From a virus, in IMG/VR virus record IMGVR_UViG_3300025087_000231, positions 1 to 32,555 of that record: a DNA stretch of 32,555 nt; one strand, 5' to 3'. Shown piece by piece: positions 1-8,191 of the stretch. The position numbers and the translations under genes are program-made. A model generated the notes under the pieces. That model worked only from the letters and a program-made list of their open reading frames with translations, was not told where the DNA came from and did no database searches. Each line of letters begins with the position of its first letter. Positions within the stretch are counted from its first letter, which is position 1.

Positions 1-72
1 TCACAAACCCTCCGTTACATGAATCCAAATAATTGGCACAACAAAGATTAAGATAAACAATATCCAATCCAT
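1..72 (-). CDS. possible 23-residue single-span membrane peptide
   Basis: A complete small reading frame starts one base after the metallophosphoesterase stop codon and ends with TGA at the left edge of the window. It encodes 23 residues that are almost all hydrophobic (MDWILFILIFVVPIIWIHV, then TEGL), enough for one membrane span. No clear Shine-Dalgarno sequence precedes it, so translation would depend on coupling to the upstream gene. Its position after a lysis-like cassette makes a small lysis accessory peptide conceivable, but such a short hydrophobic frame could be chance. Confidence 0.3.
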   Translation of the reverse strand: MDWILFILIFVVPIIWIHVTEGL

Positions 73-73
73 T

Positions 74-952
74 TTATTGTGATAGAACTATGCCATCTCC
101 GAGGTGGTTAGGATGCAGGTCTATTTGGTGCAGATTTCTTCCATTTCCAGTTGTATGTCTTATAATATCTATTTCAGTCCATCCAAGCGAAACATCGGGC
201 ATATTTTTCCTGCCAACATAACTATCCTCATCTATTGGCCTTCCCTCCATAAAACCTGAGTTCTGGATGATATAACGAGTTGATTTTACGGGAATAGGCG
301 CTTCGGCAGAATCAATGAGGTCATTATGTGGGATAGGAAGGCTACCTCCACGGCAAGCATGGGCTGTAATGTACATGGCGCAGTTTGGCCAGTAGGGAAC
401 TATATTTGCAGCTAACTGATTCATGGGGGCTGTTTGATTGCGTCCATTTGCTGACCCATGAGTAGAGTATATTTTTAAGTTATTTGAGTGATTTTTAGAA
501 GTTGGTTTTCCGTGATTTAATTTCAAAATCCACATTGCTTCAAAACCCATATAAGCGCATTTCAGTATTTCACATAGCCTTGTTGTCATGTTGCCACCGC
601 TTATAAACTCCCAATCGTGATGTCCCAAATGAAGGCCCAATATCCTGCCTTTCATGAATGATAGCATTTCCGATATTTTAATGACTTTATCCATCACCAT
701 ATCATCCTGTTGTTGGCGCAGCGATTGGTTGCGGTTTAACACCGATTGGAGCGCATCCCTATCAGTCATTCTGGCAAAATCAGAATAGTCGCCAAGTCCT
801 AATGCAAAAGAGTTAGGATTGTGCAGGAACCTCTTTTTCATGTTTTGCCATAGGTCATCTCTAAATCCGTTTGCTCCCATCTGTAAATCGCCAAAAAGGA
901 ATATGGTTGCCCTGCTTTTGAATAGGTTTTCTCTTATGGCTAAATATCGCAT
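74..952 (-). CDS. calcineurin-like metallophosphoesterase (late copy)
   Basis: This 292-residue protein has the ordered metal-binding motifs of the calcineurin-like phosphoesterase superfamily: GDLQMG (21-26), LGDYSD (53-58), GHHD (110-113), STHG (163-166) and TAH (196-198). The family hydrolyses phosphomono- or phosphodiesters with two metal ions; the substrate here is unknown. The start is supported by an AGAGGAGA ribosome site. It is the last sizeable gene of the leftward late block, just after the lysis-like genes, and its start overlaps the preceding 44-residue gene by 13 bases. The rightward early gene at 29642-30526 is a clear paralogue with the same motif order and nearly the same length. 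A role in nucleic-acid or nucleotide processing late in infection is inference. Confidence 0.8.
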   Translation of the reverse strand: MRYLAIRENLFKSRATIFLFGDLQMGANGFRDDLWQNMKKRFLHNPNSFALGLGDYSDFARMTDRDALQSVLNRNQSLRQQQDDMVMDKVIKISEMLSFMKGRILGLHLGHHDWEFISGGNMTTRLCEILKCAYMGFEAMWILKLNHGKPTSKNHSNNLKIYSTHGSANGRNQTAPMNQLAANIVPYWPNCAMYITAHACRGGSLPIPHNDLIDSAEAPIPVKSTRYIIQNSGFMEGRPIDEDSYVGRKNMPDVSLGWTEIDIIRHTTGNGRNLHQIDLHPNHLGDGIVLSQ

Positions 953-1074
953 TTGCGTTTTCTCCTCTTTTGGAATCGTTCTATTAAATAAAACATGACC
1001 TCTGTGGCGGTGATTGACAATGCTGCTGCAAAACCAACAAGGCTTAACCAGTAAACCCAGGTGATACTATTCAT
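940..1074 (-). CDS. 44-residue membrane protein with basic tail
   Basis: This small gene starts at an ATGA overlap with the stop of the holin-like gene upstream and ends inside the start of the metallophosphoesterase gene. The 44-residue product has one hydrophobic segment (about residues 7-31) followed by a strongly basic tail containing FQKRRKRK. One span plus a charged cytoplasmic tail, placed directly after an endolysin and a two-span membrane protein, fits a second holin, antiholin or spanin-like lysis component. No family was recognised by sequence, so the role rests on context alone. Confidence 0.6.
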   Translation of the reverse strand: MNSITWVYWLSLVGFAAALSITATEVMFYLIERFQKRRKRKCDI

Positions 1075-1271
1075 TTCAACGGCCTCCAGGGTTTATTTTT
1101 ATAGAAAGCAAATACAAGGGCCTCCGCAAGAACTATGGAAAAGGGGAAGCATAACAGGAGAGTGGTTAAATAAATAATGAAGTCGTCTGTTTTGAAATAC
1201 CCCAATGCTATGCCAAATACTGAAATGCCTTCAATTATGATTAGTATGGCAATCCATAATTCCATTTTCAT
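1071..1271 (-). CDS. holin-like two-span membrane protein
   Basis: The 66-residue product has two hydrophobic segments (about residues 4-26 and 33-57) separated by a short polar turn (YFKTDD), and ends in a basic tail (YKNKPWRPLK). Size and topology fit a small holin, which would open the inner membrane for the endolysin. The start was set at the ATG overlapping the stop of the M23 peptidase gene (ATGA), with GGAG five bases upstream; a longer frame begins 7 codons earlier inside the peptidase gene. The neighbours are the M23 peptidase upstream and another small membrane protein downstream. No sequence family was recognised. Confidence 0.65.
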   Translation of the reverse strand: MKMELWIAILIIIEGISVFGIALGYFKTDDFIIYLTTLLLCFPFSIVLAEALVFAFYKNKPWRPLK

Positions 1272-1729
1272 ACAAACTCCATATTGTGCCATTCCATAGT
1301 TTTTGCATCTCTCATTCCAACATGAAGATGAGGGCCAGTACTGCTGCCTGTATTACCAGATTCACCTATAATTTTTTGAAAATCAGACTCTAAAACATCA
1401 CCTGCTTTGCATAGCAGTTTAGACAAATGAGCATAGAAGATATGATAAACAACGCCATCAATCTCCGCTACCTGCCATATCCTTAGCCCAAATCCAGCTT
1501 TTTGGTCATGCTCCGCCTGCCAGCCAGCAGCGAAAATGCGGCCACCGCATACAGAATAAACGGGTGTCCCAACAGGAACGGCGAAATCAATGCCATTATG
1601 CGTCTTTTCTTGATTCTTATAGACAGATAGTTTTCTGGTTACGCCAAAAGGCGAGCTTATGGGAAAAGAAGAATTAACTGGCCGAGCTAGTTTGTTCGTC
1701 TGTTTTCCTTCTGCCCATGTTAGGGCCAA
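1268..1729 (-). CDS. M23-family peptidoglycan endopeptidase (endolysin candidate)
   Basis: This 153-residue protein is essentially one Peptidase_M23 (LytM-like) domain. It carries the HxxxD zinc motif (H44, D48 in THNGID), a conserved histidine in YAHLS (H101) and the HLH motif (134-136) after the usual GNTGSSTGP loop. M23 enzymes cut peptide cross-links in peptidoglycan. No signal peptide is visible, so release would need a holin, and holin-like genes follow directly. The start is unusual: a TGA lies a few codons upstream and no ATG is in frame, so TTG at 1729 (or a nearby CTG) must be used. The start overlaps the 78-residue gene upstream by 56 bases. Endolysin is the best call; a virion-associated lysin is possible. 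Confidence 0.87.
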   Translation of the reverse strand: MALTWAEGKQTNKLARPVNSSFPISSPFGVTRKLSVYKNQEKTHNGIDFAVPVGTPVYSVCGGRIFAAGWQAEHDQKAGFGLRIWQVAEIDGVVYHIFYAHLSKLLCKAGDVLESDFQKIIGESGNTGSSTGPHLHVGMRDAKTMEWHNMEFV

Positions 1730-1910
1730 GCGTAATAACAGACAGCCTTTTCATATCCCACGGTACAGCTTTAATAGCATCTAACAATAAACCCTTTATA
1801 ATGTCTGGATTGGTAGGTGGAGGGTCGTCAGATTCATGCAGCAACCTAACCCTGGCAACCCTTTTCTCAGTATTTCCTATCTTTTCTGCTTCTATCTGAA
1901 TATACCACAT
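1674..1910 (-). CDS. 78-residue hypothetical protein in the lysis-like cassette
   Basis: A charged, soluble 78-residue protein between the XhlA-like gene and the M23 peptidase gene. It starts MWYIQIEAEK and has a proline cluster (DDPPPTNPD) near the middle; no membrane segment or family was recognised. An in-frame TAG lies two codons upstream of the ATG, so the start is essentially fixed, although the ribosome site is weak (AATAGG too close to the ATG). Its 3' end overlaps the peptidase start by 56 bases, suggesting that the peptidase is translated by coupling to it. The function is unknown. Confidence 0.6.
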   Translation of the reverse strand: MWYIQIEAEKIGNTEKRVARVRLLHESDDPPPTNPDIIKGLLLDAIKAVPWDMKRLSVITLGPNMGRRKTDEQTSSAS

Positions 1911-1918
1911 AACCTATT

Positions 1919-1940
1919 AACTCTTGTCCTAGCGCATCCT
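1919..1940 (-). repeat. 22-bp near-repeat, copy 1 (intergenic)
   Basis: On the coding strand this reads AGGATGCGC-T-AGGACAAGAGTT. It matches 21 of 22 bases of 12379-12400, which lies in the signal-peptide coding region of the 948-residue tail gene. Here it sits in the 49-base gap between the XhlA-like gene and the 78-residue gene. The function is unknown. Confidence 0.55.
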
Positions 1941-1959
1941 GGAACCATTTACGGCTATT

Positions 1960-2229
1960 CTAGTGGCTTATCTTGTATAAAGCCGTTATTAATGCGCCTG
2001 TGGCAGCTAAACCGCCAGCAATGCCAGCCATCCAGTCCCTCTTTTTAAGCCATTCAATAGCTTCGCTATGCGAAGATACCTTACTGATAACATCTGTTTT
2101 CATGTTGTCTATTGAGTTCCTGAGTCCTCCTATGGCGTCATTTACGTCTTTAAGCCATATCCCCTGCGCCTCTACCTTGCCGCTTAACTCTCCAAGTTCA
2201 TGCAGTATCTTGCTGTTTTTTTCGCTCAT
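1960..2229 (-). CDS. XhlA-like holin/haemolysin-type membrane protein
   Basis: The 89-residue product begins at the ATG that overlaps the stop of the upstream secreted fibre gene (CAATGAGC). It has a long heptad-like, coiled-coil-prone region (about residues 5-65) followed by one C-terminal hydrophobic span (MAGIAGGLAATGALITALY). This plan, coiled coil then a single C-terminal span, is that of haemolysin XhlA and related phage lysis proteins. It is the first gene of a cassette that also holds an M23 peptidase and two small membrane proteins. A longer frame starting 8 codons upstream was rejected because it lies inside the preceding gene. Confidence 0.65.
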   Translation of the reverse strand: MSEKNSKILHELGELSGKVEAQGIWLKDVNDAIGGLRNSIDNMKTDVISKVSSHSEAIEWLKKRDWMAGIAGGLAATGALITALYKISH

Positions 2230-2930
2230 TGCATCCTCGCACAAATAACCCATGCTGTGATATTAGCAGCACTTTCGGTTTCACAAAACCATGAATTATC
2301 AGCATTGGGAAAATTATTGACAAAAGCATTACCAGCCCCTCCACCAGCGCATCCTCCCCCCAATACTACTTTACCGGCTGAACAAGTTTGATTTACGCTT
2401 AAACAAGAACCACATCCGCCGCTATTTAACATTTCCCTGCCAATATATATATTTTTTGCAACTACCCAATCGCCATCTCCTTGTCCAGTAAATAAAATTG
2501 TTGTTCCTGTGGATATGTTTAATTCCCCTGTATCATTAAACATATAAAGACTATTCCCCGATATGCCTGCCGTTATAATCAAATCTCCATTCTGTTTAAG
2601 TGTAAGATTATTGGTAACAGTAAAGGAACTGGCGAGTATTGGACTGGTATCAAGATAATCTTTCGTAACCGCATCTTGCGCATTAGTTGGATTGGCAACA
2701 TTTATCATCTTATTCAAATTCATGTCCAACTCGCCTTCTTGGGCTGTATCAGTAGTATTTATTGGCACACCGGTAAGAGACAGTTTTGAATCTGATAAAG
2801 AGCGAAGATTTTGATTTATACCCCCCATGTCCTGATCCTGTTTCATTCCCCTTAAATAGTATGGCGGATCAGAAGCTAAAGAAGCAATAGAGATGGATGA
2901 TAAAACAGCAAATAAATATAAAAATCTCAT
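2226..2930 (-). CDS. secreted tail-fibre-like protein with cysteine-rich C-terminus
   Basis: The 234-residue product begins with a textbook Sec signal peptide: MRF, a hydrophobic core, then a likely cut after ASLA (about residue 19). The middle has the phage-fibre signature VANPTNAQDAVTKDYLD (78-94), usually found where a fibre shaft joins a tip. The last 70 residues are Gly/Cys-rich (GGCGSC, CSAGKVVLGGGCAGG, WFC, ITAWVICA). This matches a C-terminal pattern seen in phage and surface tip proteins, and the even number of cysteines suggests disulphides. The start overlaps the end of the 1754-residue gene (ATGA). It is probably a receptor-binding or adhesion tip; a signal peptide on such a protein is atypical for tailed phages. 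Confidence 0.72.
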   Translation of the reverse strand: MRFLYLFAVLSSISIASLASDPPYYLRGMKQDQDMGGINQNLRSLSDSKLSLTGVPINTTDTAQEGELDMNLNKMINVANPTNAQDAVTKDYLDTSPILASSFTVTNNLTLKQNGDLIITAGISGNSLYMFNDTGELNISTGTTILFTGQGDGDWVVAKNIYIGREMLNSGGCGSCLSVNQTCSAGKVVLGGGCAGGGAGNAFVNNFPNADNSWFCETESAANITAWVICARMQ

Positions 2931-5900
2931 TTGAACCCCTGAGCCTCCATTTGTTTCTGCAATAACTGATATCTAGTCTTTATGGCTTCATAATTTCCAG
3001 TTTCTTCCATTTTGCGTATTAAAGACAATGTAGGCTTTAAGAGTCTATTGTGCATATTGTTCAAAAACAAAAGCCTTGTTTTTTCATTAGCGCTTAATTC
3101 TCCCGTATTATTTCTCTGCGTTAGACCTTCTTTTTCTCTAAAAAACTCCTCTAATTGACGATACGGTTTCTCTGGATTTCTTAAAGTTATATCGCCTATG
3201 ATTGGATAATCAGACGGCTCGTTAATTCCCCAAAATTTGAATTGATTTGGCAATCCTCCAGTGTAATTCCAAATCATATAATCCAGTTGGATTGGAGATA
3301 ACTTTATCCCAACGCTATTAAATCCCTTTGACATAGCCGTTGCCATCTGTGATGTATGATTTCTTTTTCTGTCTGTAACTGGAAGATGTTTCATGCCTTC
3401 TGATTCTATCGGCCTGCCTAAGAAGTCTTTATTTCTCATCACGTCAATAACTGGATGAAAAATAGTCGGTACAATGGAAGGAATTTGACTTTCAATTATT
3501 TTTATCAACCCATCGTAATATTTTGGGTCATTGTTATAATCTGAATCCGCAATAGCGACTGGAAGCGCCTGGAAAATCAATCCTATTTCGTGAGGTATTG
3601 GCAATCTATAAACATTATTTCCTATATCAAAAAATATATTGTTATATTTATAGGATGGCTGAAGATTTTTATACCATTGTTTTTGTCTATTTTGATACCA
3701 ATAATAAAGAGCAAATGGCGTTAAATAAGCCAATCCCTTGATTGATGTTCCTGTTGGGTTATCCCTGAAAAGTCTTGCTGTTCTGGATATGCCTTGCATA
3801 GCGGCATTATGAAAAGCTGTTAAATGGTTCAATTTTTTTGAGTAAGTTCCAGACCTTCTAAAATCAACCGTTACATCTTCAGCGTCAAGAAAAGATTGCA
3901 CCCAAGCATCTTCATCTGTCCAATCAGGTCTAGTCTTTTTATATTTTGCAATATTTGCTTCCAATTCTGCGATTCTTGGCCCCATCTCTGTAATTTGCAG
4001 AATTTGTCTTAACGCATCTATGGGATGTTTTATGACTTTTAATGTTTTATCTTTGAATGTCTTATCTTTAACAAGCAAATTATCATAAACATTCATAAGA
4101 ACAGCCCTATCGTATCCCATTTGTGTTCCCAAATCTCCTCCCATAGCTTTGAATTTCCAGGGCAATTCGCCTTCCTTGGCAGTTATTTCCCTATAAATAC
4201 CCTGTATTGGGTCAAATATTGTAGCCCCATTTCTTTTAGAGCCAACCGTATAATCAAGAGCGTCTCTAAATGGATTTTTAATCAGACCGAATGAAGCCTT
4301 AAATGTAGTTGCCCCAAGTCTTTGTATTCTTGCGAAAACACCAGCTATATTTTCTATCGGGCCTAAACGAATAGGGTCAATGGATAAGAGGGCTTTATAT
4401 AAATCTGGATGAATCTCAAAAAATTTCCTTTCCCCTTTTCTCCAAATAGATATGATATTGTCTTTACCCTTATAGTATGGAGAAGCAGAAAATATGGTCA
4501 TTACTTTGTCTAAATCTGCTCCCTCTATATCAATTCCAGCTTCTACAAGCTGTTTTTTCATTGTTTCTAAAGTGAATTTCCTTGCTTCTATTGGAGGCGG
4601 GAGTTTTGCTATATAACCACCCATTCCAGGTTTATCGGCAAAATCAGCTAATAAACCGCCTATTCTTATTTTTTGCGCTCTTAGTATAATCTCCCTGGCG
4701 CTTTCTATCAAAGATTCTATAGGATTAACAATCGGCCTTCCGCTTCCCTTAAAAACTTTTATAGGCTTCCCCTGTCTTAAAATACTACCCGTTCCCCTGG
4801 AAAGATTTGTCTCATCAATAAATATTCTCTTAAATGGCAGCCAAACGGGATTAAGCTGTCTGATTAAATTCTTTTCTGCTTCGCCCAATCCACCAGCTCT
4901 TACAAGCCAATCTAAAAGATTATCTCCCCATTGCGTTATTTCATTAACAGCTTTTTGCCATGGGGGATTATTGTATTTTTTGAAAATGTAATGAGCGTCT
5001 GCAAGGTCAAATCCAGATTCCAGGCTTCTTGGTTCCAGGACATTTACTATTCTATTAGATACACCATAAGCTATGAATTTTTTAATATCTTTAGGGTCAA
5101 TGGGGTCAAGTATATTTTTAAGAGAAGGACCCAATATATTTCCCCATTCATCAACACTGGCTTTTTCAGCAAATGTTCTAGCAATGGCTCCTGCGGTTTT
5201 TTGGAAGTATCTAGCCATCTTATACGGTGAAAGAGTAGGAGGCAAATCCGTTAAGGTTTTTTCTTTCAAAACGGCCTCCAATTTTCTTATTTGCCACAAT
5301 TCATCAAACCATTTTTCAATTACCCAATCTTTAGCGTTCTCATAGGTGTCTTTAATGTTAAATTTTCTATCAAACTCGCCCTTAAAATCTATATGATTTA
5401 ATATCCTCTGTTCTGCTCCCTGAGATAACCAAAGTGAATATAACTGTTTGAATTTGTTGATATTGTCTCTTAGGTGAGGATTCTTGTCCAAAAACAAATT
5501 GAAGTACCTGTCAAATGTAGGCGCTTTTTCAACAGCCTTTTCTGTTGTAATTTTGTATCTAAAATACTCTGCGAATCCCTCTGATATCCTTTTTTTTGTT
5601 TGGTCATAATCAAGATTTTCAAGTTCTTCAATAACTTTTGTTCTTAATTCTTTCGGCACATCTTTAAGCACCCACATCTCAGTAGATTTAGCAATCTTCT
5701 TATCTACTGAATGTCCTATTTCATGAGCCAGCACTTCCAATTCCCCCCATCGTTTCAGCCTAATAAGATTAGTTTTCTTTTCAAAATGGCCTTCCTCAAA
5801 CCGCATCCTAGCGGTTGCTTTTCCTCTAATTGGGATATCAAACGCCTTTTCAACAAAATCTAGTATCTGCAACTTGTTAATTGAATTTTTAGAAACTTCA

Positions 5901-8191
5901 AAATCTGGCGAAGGTTCCATTGGCAAATCAACACTCCAATTTTTAGAAGCAAGCTGTCCTGGTTCTTCTATTGAGCCAGGAGCTTTTAAGGCTTGAAATT
6001 TCTCTGGTGAAGAAGTCTTTGCTCTTGGTTTTTTTGGTTTAGGAATCTCTTTTGTTGGCGGGATGGATAGGTCCTTCCCAAATATATGCAATGGCCCATG
6101 AGGGTCAATGCCTATAAAGACTTTATCCCCTCTTACATTTCCAATAGAATCTTCAAAGAAATTGCTATTTAGCATGAGAGAAGTTTCGGATGGGGTTTCA
6201 GTTTTTAACGGCATCAATAGCGTTCCTTCTGTAAGCGGTTCGTATTTTACAGAAGCATAAGAGGATGGTATTTTAATGCTTTTTGGTGTTTCTTTTCCAG
6301 CCGTCATATTGATTGAATCTTTCTCTATGTCTATCTTTACAGTAAATTGTTTATCCTGTTTCGCAAATGGCCTTAATTGTTTTAAGGCATCTTTAACTTG
6401 TTTTGAATCAAGAACTAGCTGGCGTTCTGGATTTGGAAATACTTGCTGATAATTTGGAAATGAACCTTCCATAAGTTTTACCATTACTAAACCATCTTTA
6501 CCTTCAAACGTAAGCGAATTTATTGGTATGTCGGCTTTATCTGAAATTGTTGTTTTTACATTAAAATCAATCGCATCTATGCCTTTTAATGCAGATATTA
6601 ACTTTTCAGGAGAACTTATTAAATATTTTCCATCCCTAAAGTCTGGTAAATTTATTTTGCTTATAGATAACATTTTGCCATCTGTAGACACTATTTTGCC
6701 TATTCCTTTTTCTACATCAAGAAGAATCCCATTAAGCACATGGCGTGCCTCATCGTAACTTTTTGCCGACATAGCCCTTTCAAGTTCTTTAATAAATTCA
6801 TTTCTGTTTATTTTCCCAATTCCTATTTCGTTGATTGGGATTACGGGAAATTCATCAATATCAACCGAAACTGGAACAATATCTTTTCCAACAACCCTAT
6901 ACATTCCATCTTTCAAGGATGTATTTTTAACAAAACCGACATCTAAATCTGTTGAATATAGTTTTCCTTTTTCCACTTTTACATTTTGCAGAATGGGTAT
7001 AGTCATCTTTTTTGTAATAGATTTCACAACATTGGATGGCTCATCTATTTTATACGTTATTTCTTTAGGTTTTTTTCCTTCTGGGATTTTAGCTGTCTTT
7101 GGTTTTATTTCTTTGACTTCAGGCAATGGAACAGGTGGTTTTGGAGGTTCAATCTTAACTTCTTTTATTATTTCTTTTGGGGTAATCTCGGAAGGCATTA
7201 CAGCTTTAGGGGCTGGTGGGGGCTGCATAGATGGGGTTTCAAGTATTGATTCTGCGCCTTTTTGCATTTCTTGAGGCAGCATACGTTTAAGGAGATGCTC
7301 TTTATATAAATCTTCAGAGTTTCTAAGCGCTGTCGCTAAATCTAGTTTGCCTTCGTAAAGAGATTTTTTTATGTCTACTGGAACAATTCCAGTTTCCTGC
7401 GGTAAACCTATTCCTTTTTTAACTCTATAAAGAACGCCGTTTAATTCACCCCACATCCTATTTTTGAATTGTTTAGGTATTATTATTTCTTTAGCCAGCC
7501 AAGGAAAACGTTTTATCAATGCAGTAAATCCTAATTGAGCAAATGGAAGTGTTACGCCAAATTCCAATGCCTCGGTAAATGTCGTTGGCAATACCATTTG
7601 GAGCGTCTCTGGTAGAGTTTCTGCAAGCGTTCTAAGGGCTATTCTTGATACGCCAATCGGTTTGAAATTAGGGTCCCGTTCCAGTCCGAATACGGCTTCT
7701 CCTTCTTCCTCCACAGGAGCTATTTCCCTTATTTTAGCTTTGATATTTTTTTGCATTTCCAAAATGTCATTATCCATTTCCTCAATAAATTGCGCCGTAA
7801 CTATTGCTGGTTTTTCAAGGGGTTCCATCAGCTTGAATGGAGTTTTAACAGCTTCCTCAATGCCCACTTTTGCAGCTGAGGGGAGCGCTTCGCCTACTTC
7901 CGTTATCTTTTCTTTGCCTACTTCCGAAATCTTCGTTACGGCTTCGCTTACTCTTTCCATTATGGTAGGCTGAACGGGAATAACGCCGAAATCCAACCTA
8001 GTTCCTTTTCCATAAATGTAAGCATCATCAATCTTTATTTTATATTCTTCGGGTATTCTGGATGTAATCTCATCCCTAATGGCGTTTTTATCCACATCAG
8101 GAGAAAGTTGCCCGAAATGGATAGCCATTTTTTTCTTGTTTTTCTTTGCTTCTTTTATTGCCCCTATGTATGTTTCTGTGTCAATTTTCAT
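2927..8191 (-). CDS. giant polyvalent ejection-type protein: DnaN-like clamp + HEIGH metallopeptidase + LPD38
   Basis: This 1754-residue protein follows two small ejection-type genes. Residues 1-330 are mixed charged and amphipathic; a Pro-rich linker follows (about 325-380). Residues about 385-702 resemble the sliding clamp DnaN: IPILQNV (~397), TDLDVGF, DEFPVIP, DEARHVLNGILLDVE, STDGKMLSI, and SFPNYQQVFP (~576), the clamp linker before the third domain. A zinc metallopeptidase follows: HEIGH (823-827) with a downstream SEGFAEYF (870-877) supplying the likely third ligand. Residues about 1290-1500 resemble large polyvalent protein domain LPD38 (NPFRDALDYTV, TEMGPRIAELEA, VDFRRSGTYSKKLN, RTARLFRDNP). 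No cysteine occurs in the whole protein. Start (ATGA with 8188) and stop (ATGA with 2930) are both coupled. It is probably packaged and injected; the enzyme roles are inference. Confidence 0.85.
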   Translation of the reverse strand: MKIDTETYIGAIKEAKKNKKKMAIHFGQLSPDVDKNAIRDEITSRIPEEYKIKIDDAYIYGKGTRLDFGVIPVQPTIMERVSEAVTKISEVGKEKITEVGEALPSAAKVGIEEAVKTPFKLMEPLEKPAIVTAQFIEEMDNDILEMQKNIKAKIREIAPVEEEGEAVFGLERDPNFKPIGVSRIALRTLAETLPETLQMVLPTTFTEALEFGVTLPFAQLGFTALIKRFPWLAKEIIIPKQFKNRMWGELNGVLYRVKKGIGLPQETGIVPVDIKKSLYEGKLDLATALRNSEDLYKEHLLKRMLPQEMQKGAESILETPSMQPPPAPKAVMPSEITPKEIIKEVKIEPPKPPVPLPEVKEIKPKTAKIPEGKKPKEITYKIDEPSNVVKSITKKMTIPILQNVKVEKGKLYSTDLDVGFVKNTSLKDGMYRVVGKDIVPVSVDIDEFPVIPINEIGIGKINRNEFIKELERAMSAKSYDEARHVLNGILLDVEKGIGKIVSTDGKMLSISKINLPDFRDGKYLISSPEKLISALKGIDAIDFNVKTTISDKADIPINSLTFEGKDGLVMVKLMEGSFPNYQQVFPNPERQLVLDSKQVKDALKQLRPFAKQDKQFTVKIDIEKDSINMTAGKETPKSIKIPSSYASVKYEPLTEGTLLMPLKTETPSETSLMLNSNFFEDSIGNVRGDKVFIGIDPHGPLHIFGKDLSIPPTKEIPKPKKPRAKTSSPEKFQALKAPGSIEEPGQLASKNWSVDLPMEPSPDFEVSKNSINKLQILDFVEKAFDIPIRGKATARMRFEEGHFEKKTNLIRLKRWGELEVLAHEIGHSVDKKIAKSTEMWVLKDVPKELRTKVIEELENLDYDQTKKRISEGFAEYFRYKITTEKAVEKAPTFDRYFNLFLDKNPHLRDNINKFKQLYSLWLSQGAEQRILNHIDFKGEFDRKFNIKDTYENAKDWVIEKWFDELWQIRKLEAVLKEKTLTDLPPTLSPYKMARYFQKTAGAIARTFAEKASVDEWGNILGPSLKNILDPIDPKDIKKFIAYGVSNRIVNVLEPRSLESGFDLADAHYIFKKYNNPPWQKAVNEITQWGDNLLDWLVRAGGLGEAEKNLIRQLNPVWLPFKRIFIDETNLSRGTGSILRQGKPIKVFKGSGRPIVNPIESLIESAREIILRAQKIRIGGLLADFADKPGMGGYIAKLPPPIEARKFTLETMKKQLVEAGIDIEGADLDKVMTIFSASPYYKGKDNIISIWRKGERKFFEIHPDLYKALLSIDPIRLGPIENIAGVFARIQRLGATTFKASFGLIKNPFRDALDYTVGSKRNGATIFDPIQGIYREITAKEGELPWKFKAMGGDLGTQMGYDRAVLMNVYDNLLVKDKTFKDKTLKVIKHPIDALRQILQITEMGPRIAELEANIAKYKKTRPDWTDEDAWVQSFLDAEDVTVDFRRSGTYSKKLNHLTAFHNAAMQGISRTARLFRDNPTGTSIKGLAYLTPFALYYWYQNRQKQWYKNLQPSYKYNNIFFDIGNNVYRLPIPHEIGLIFQALPVAIADSDYNNDPKYYDGLIKIIESQIPSIVPTIFHPVIDVMRNKDFLGRPIESEGMKHLPVTDRKRNHTSQMATAMSKGFNSVGIKLSPIQLDYMIWNYTGGLPNQFKFWGINEPSDYPIIGDITLRNPEKPYRQLEEFFREKEGLTQRNNTGELSANEKTRLLFLNNMHNRLLKPTLSLIRKMEETGNYEAIKTRYQLLQKQMEAQGFK

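Noticed and set aside
2226-2930. Diversity-generating retroelement target in the cysteine-rich tip
   Set aside because: No reverse transcriptase, template repeat or adenine-biased variation could be seen in the window.
6831-7274. 147-codon rightward open frame opposite the polyvalent gene
   Set aside because: It is a shadow of the strongly supported leftward reading frame; composition is low-complexity and has no ribosome site.
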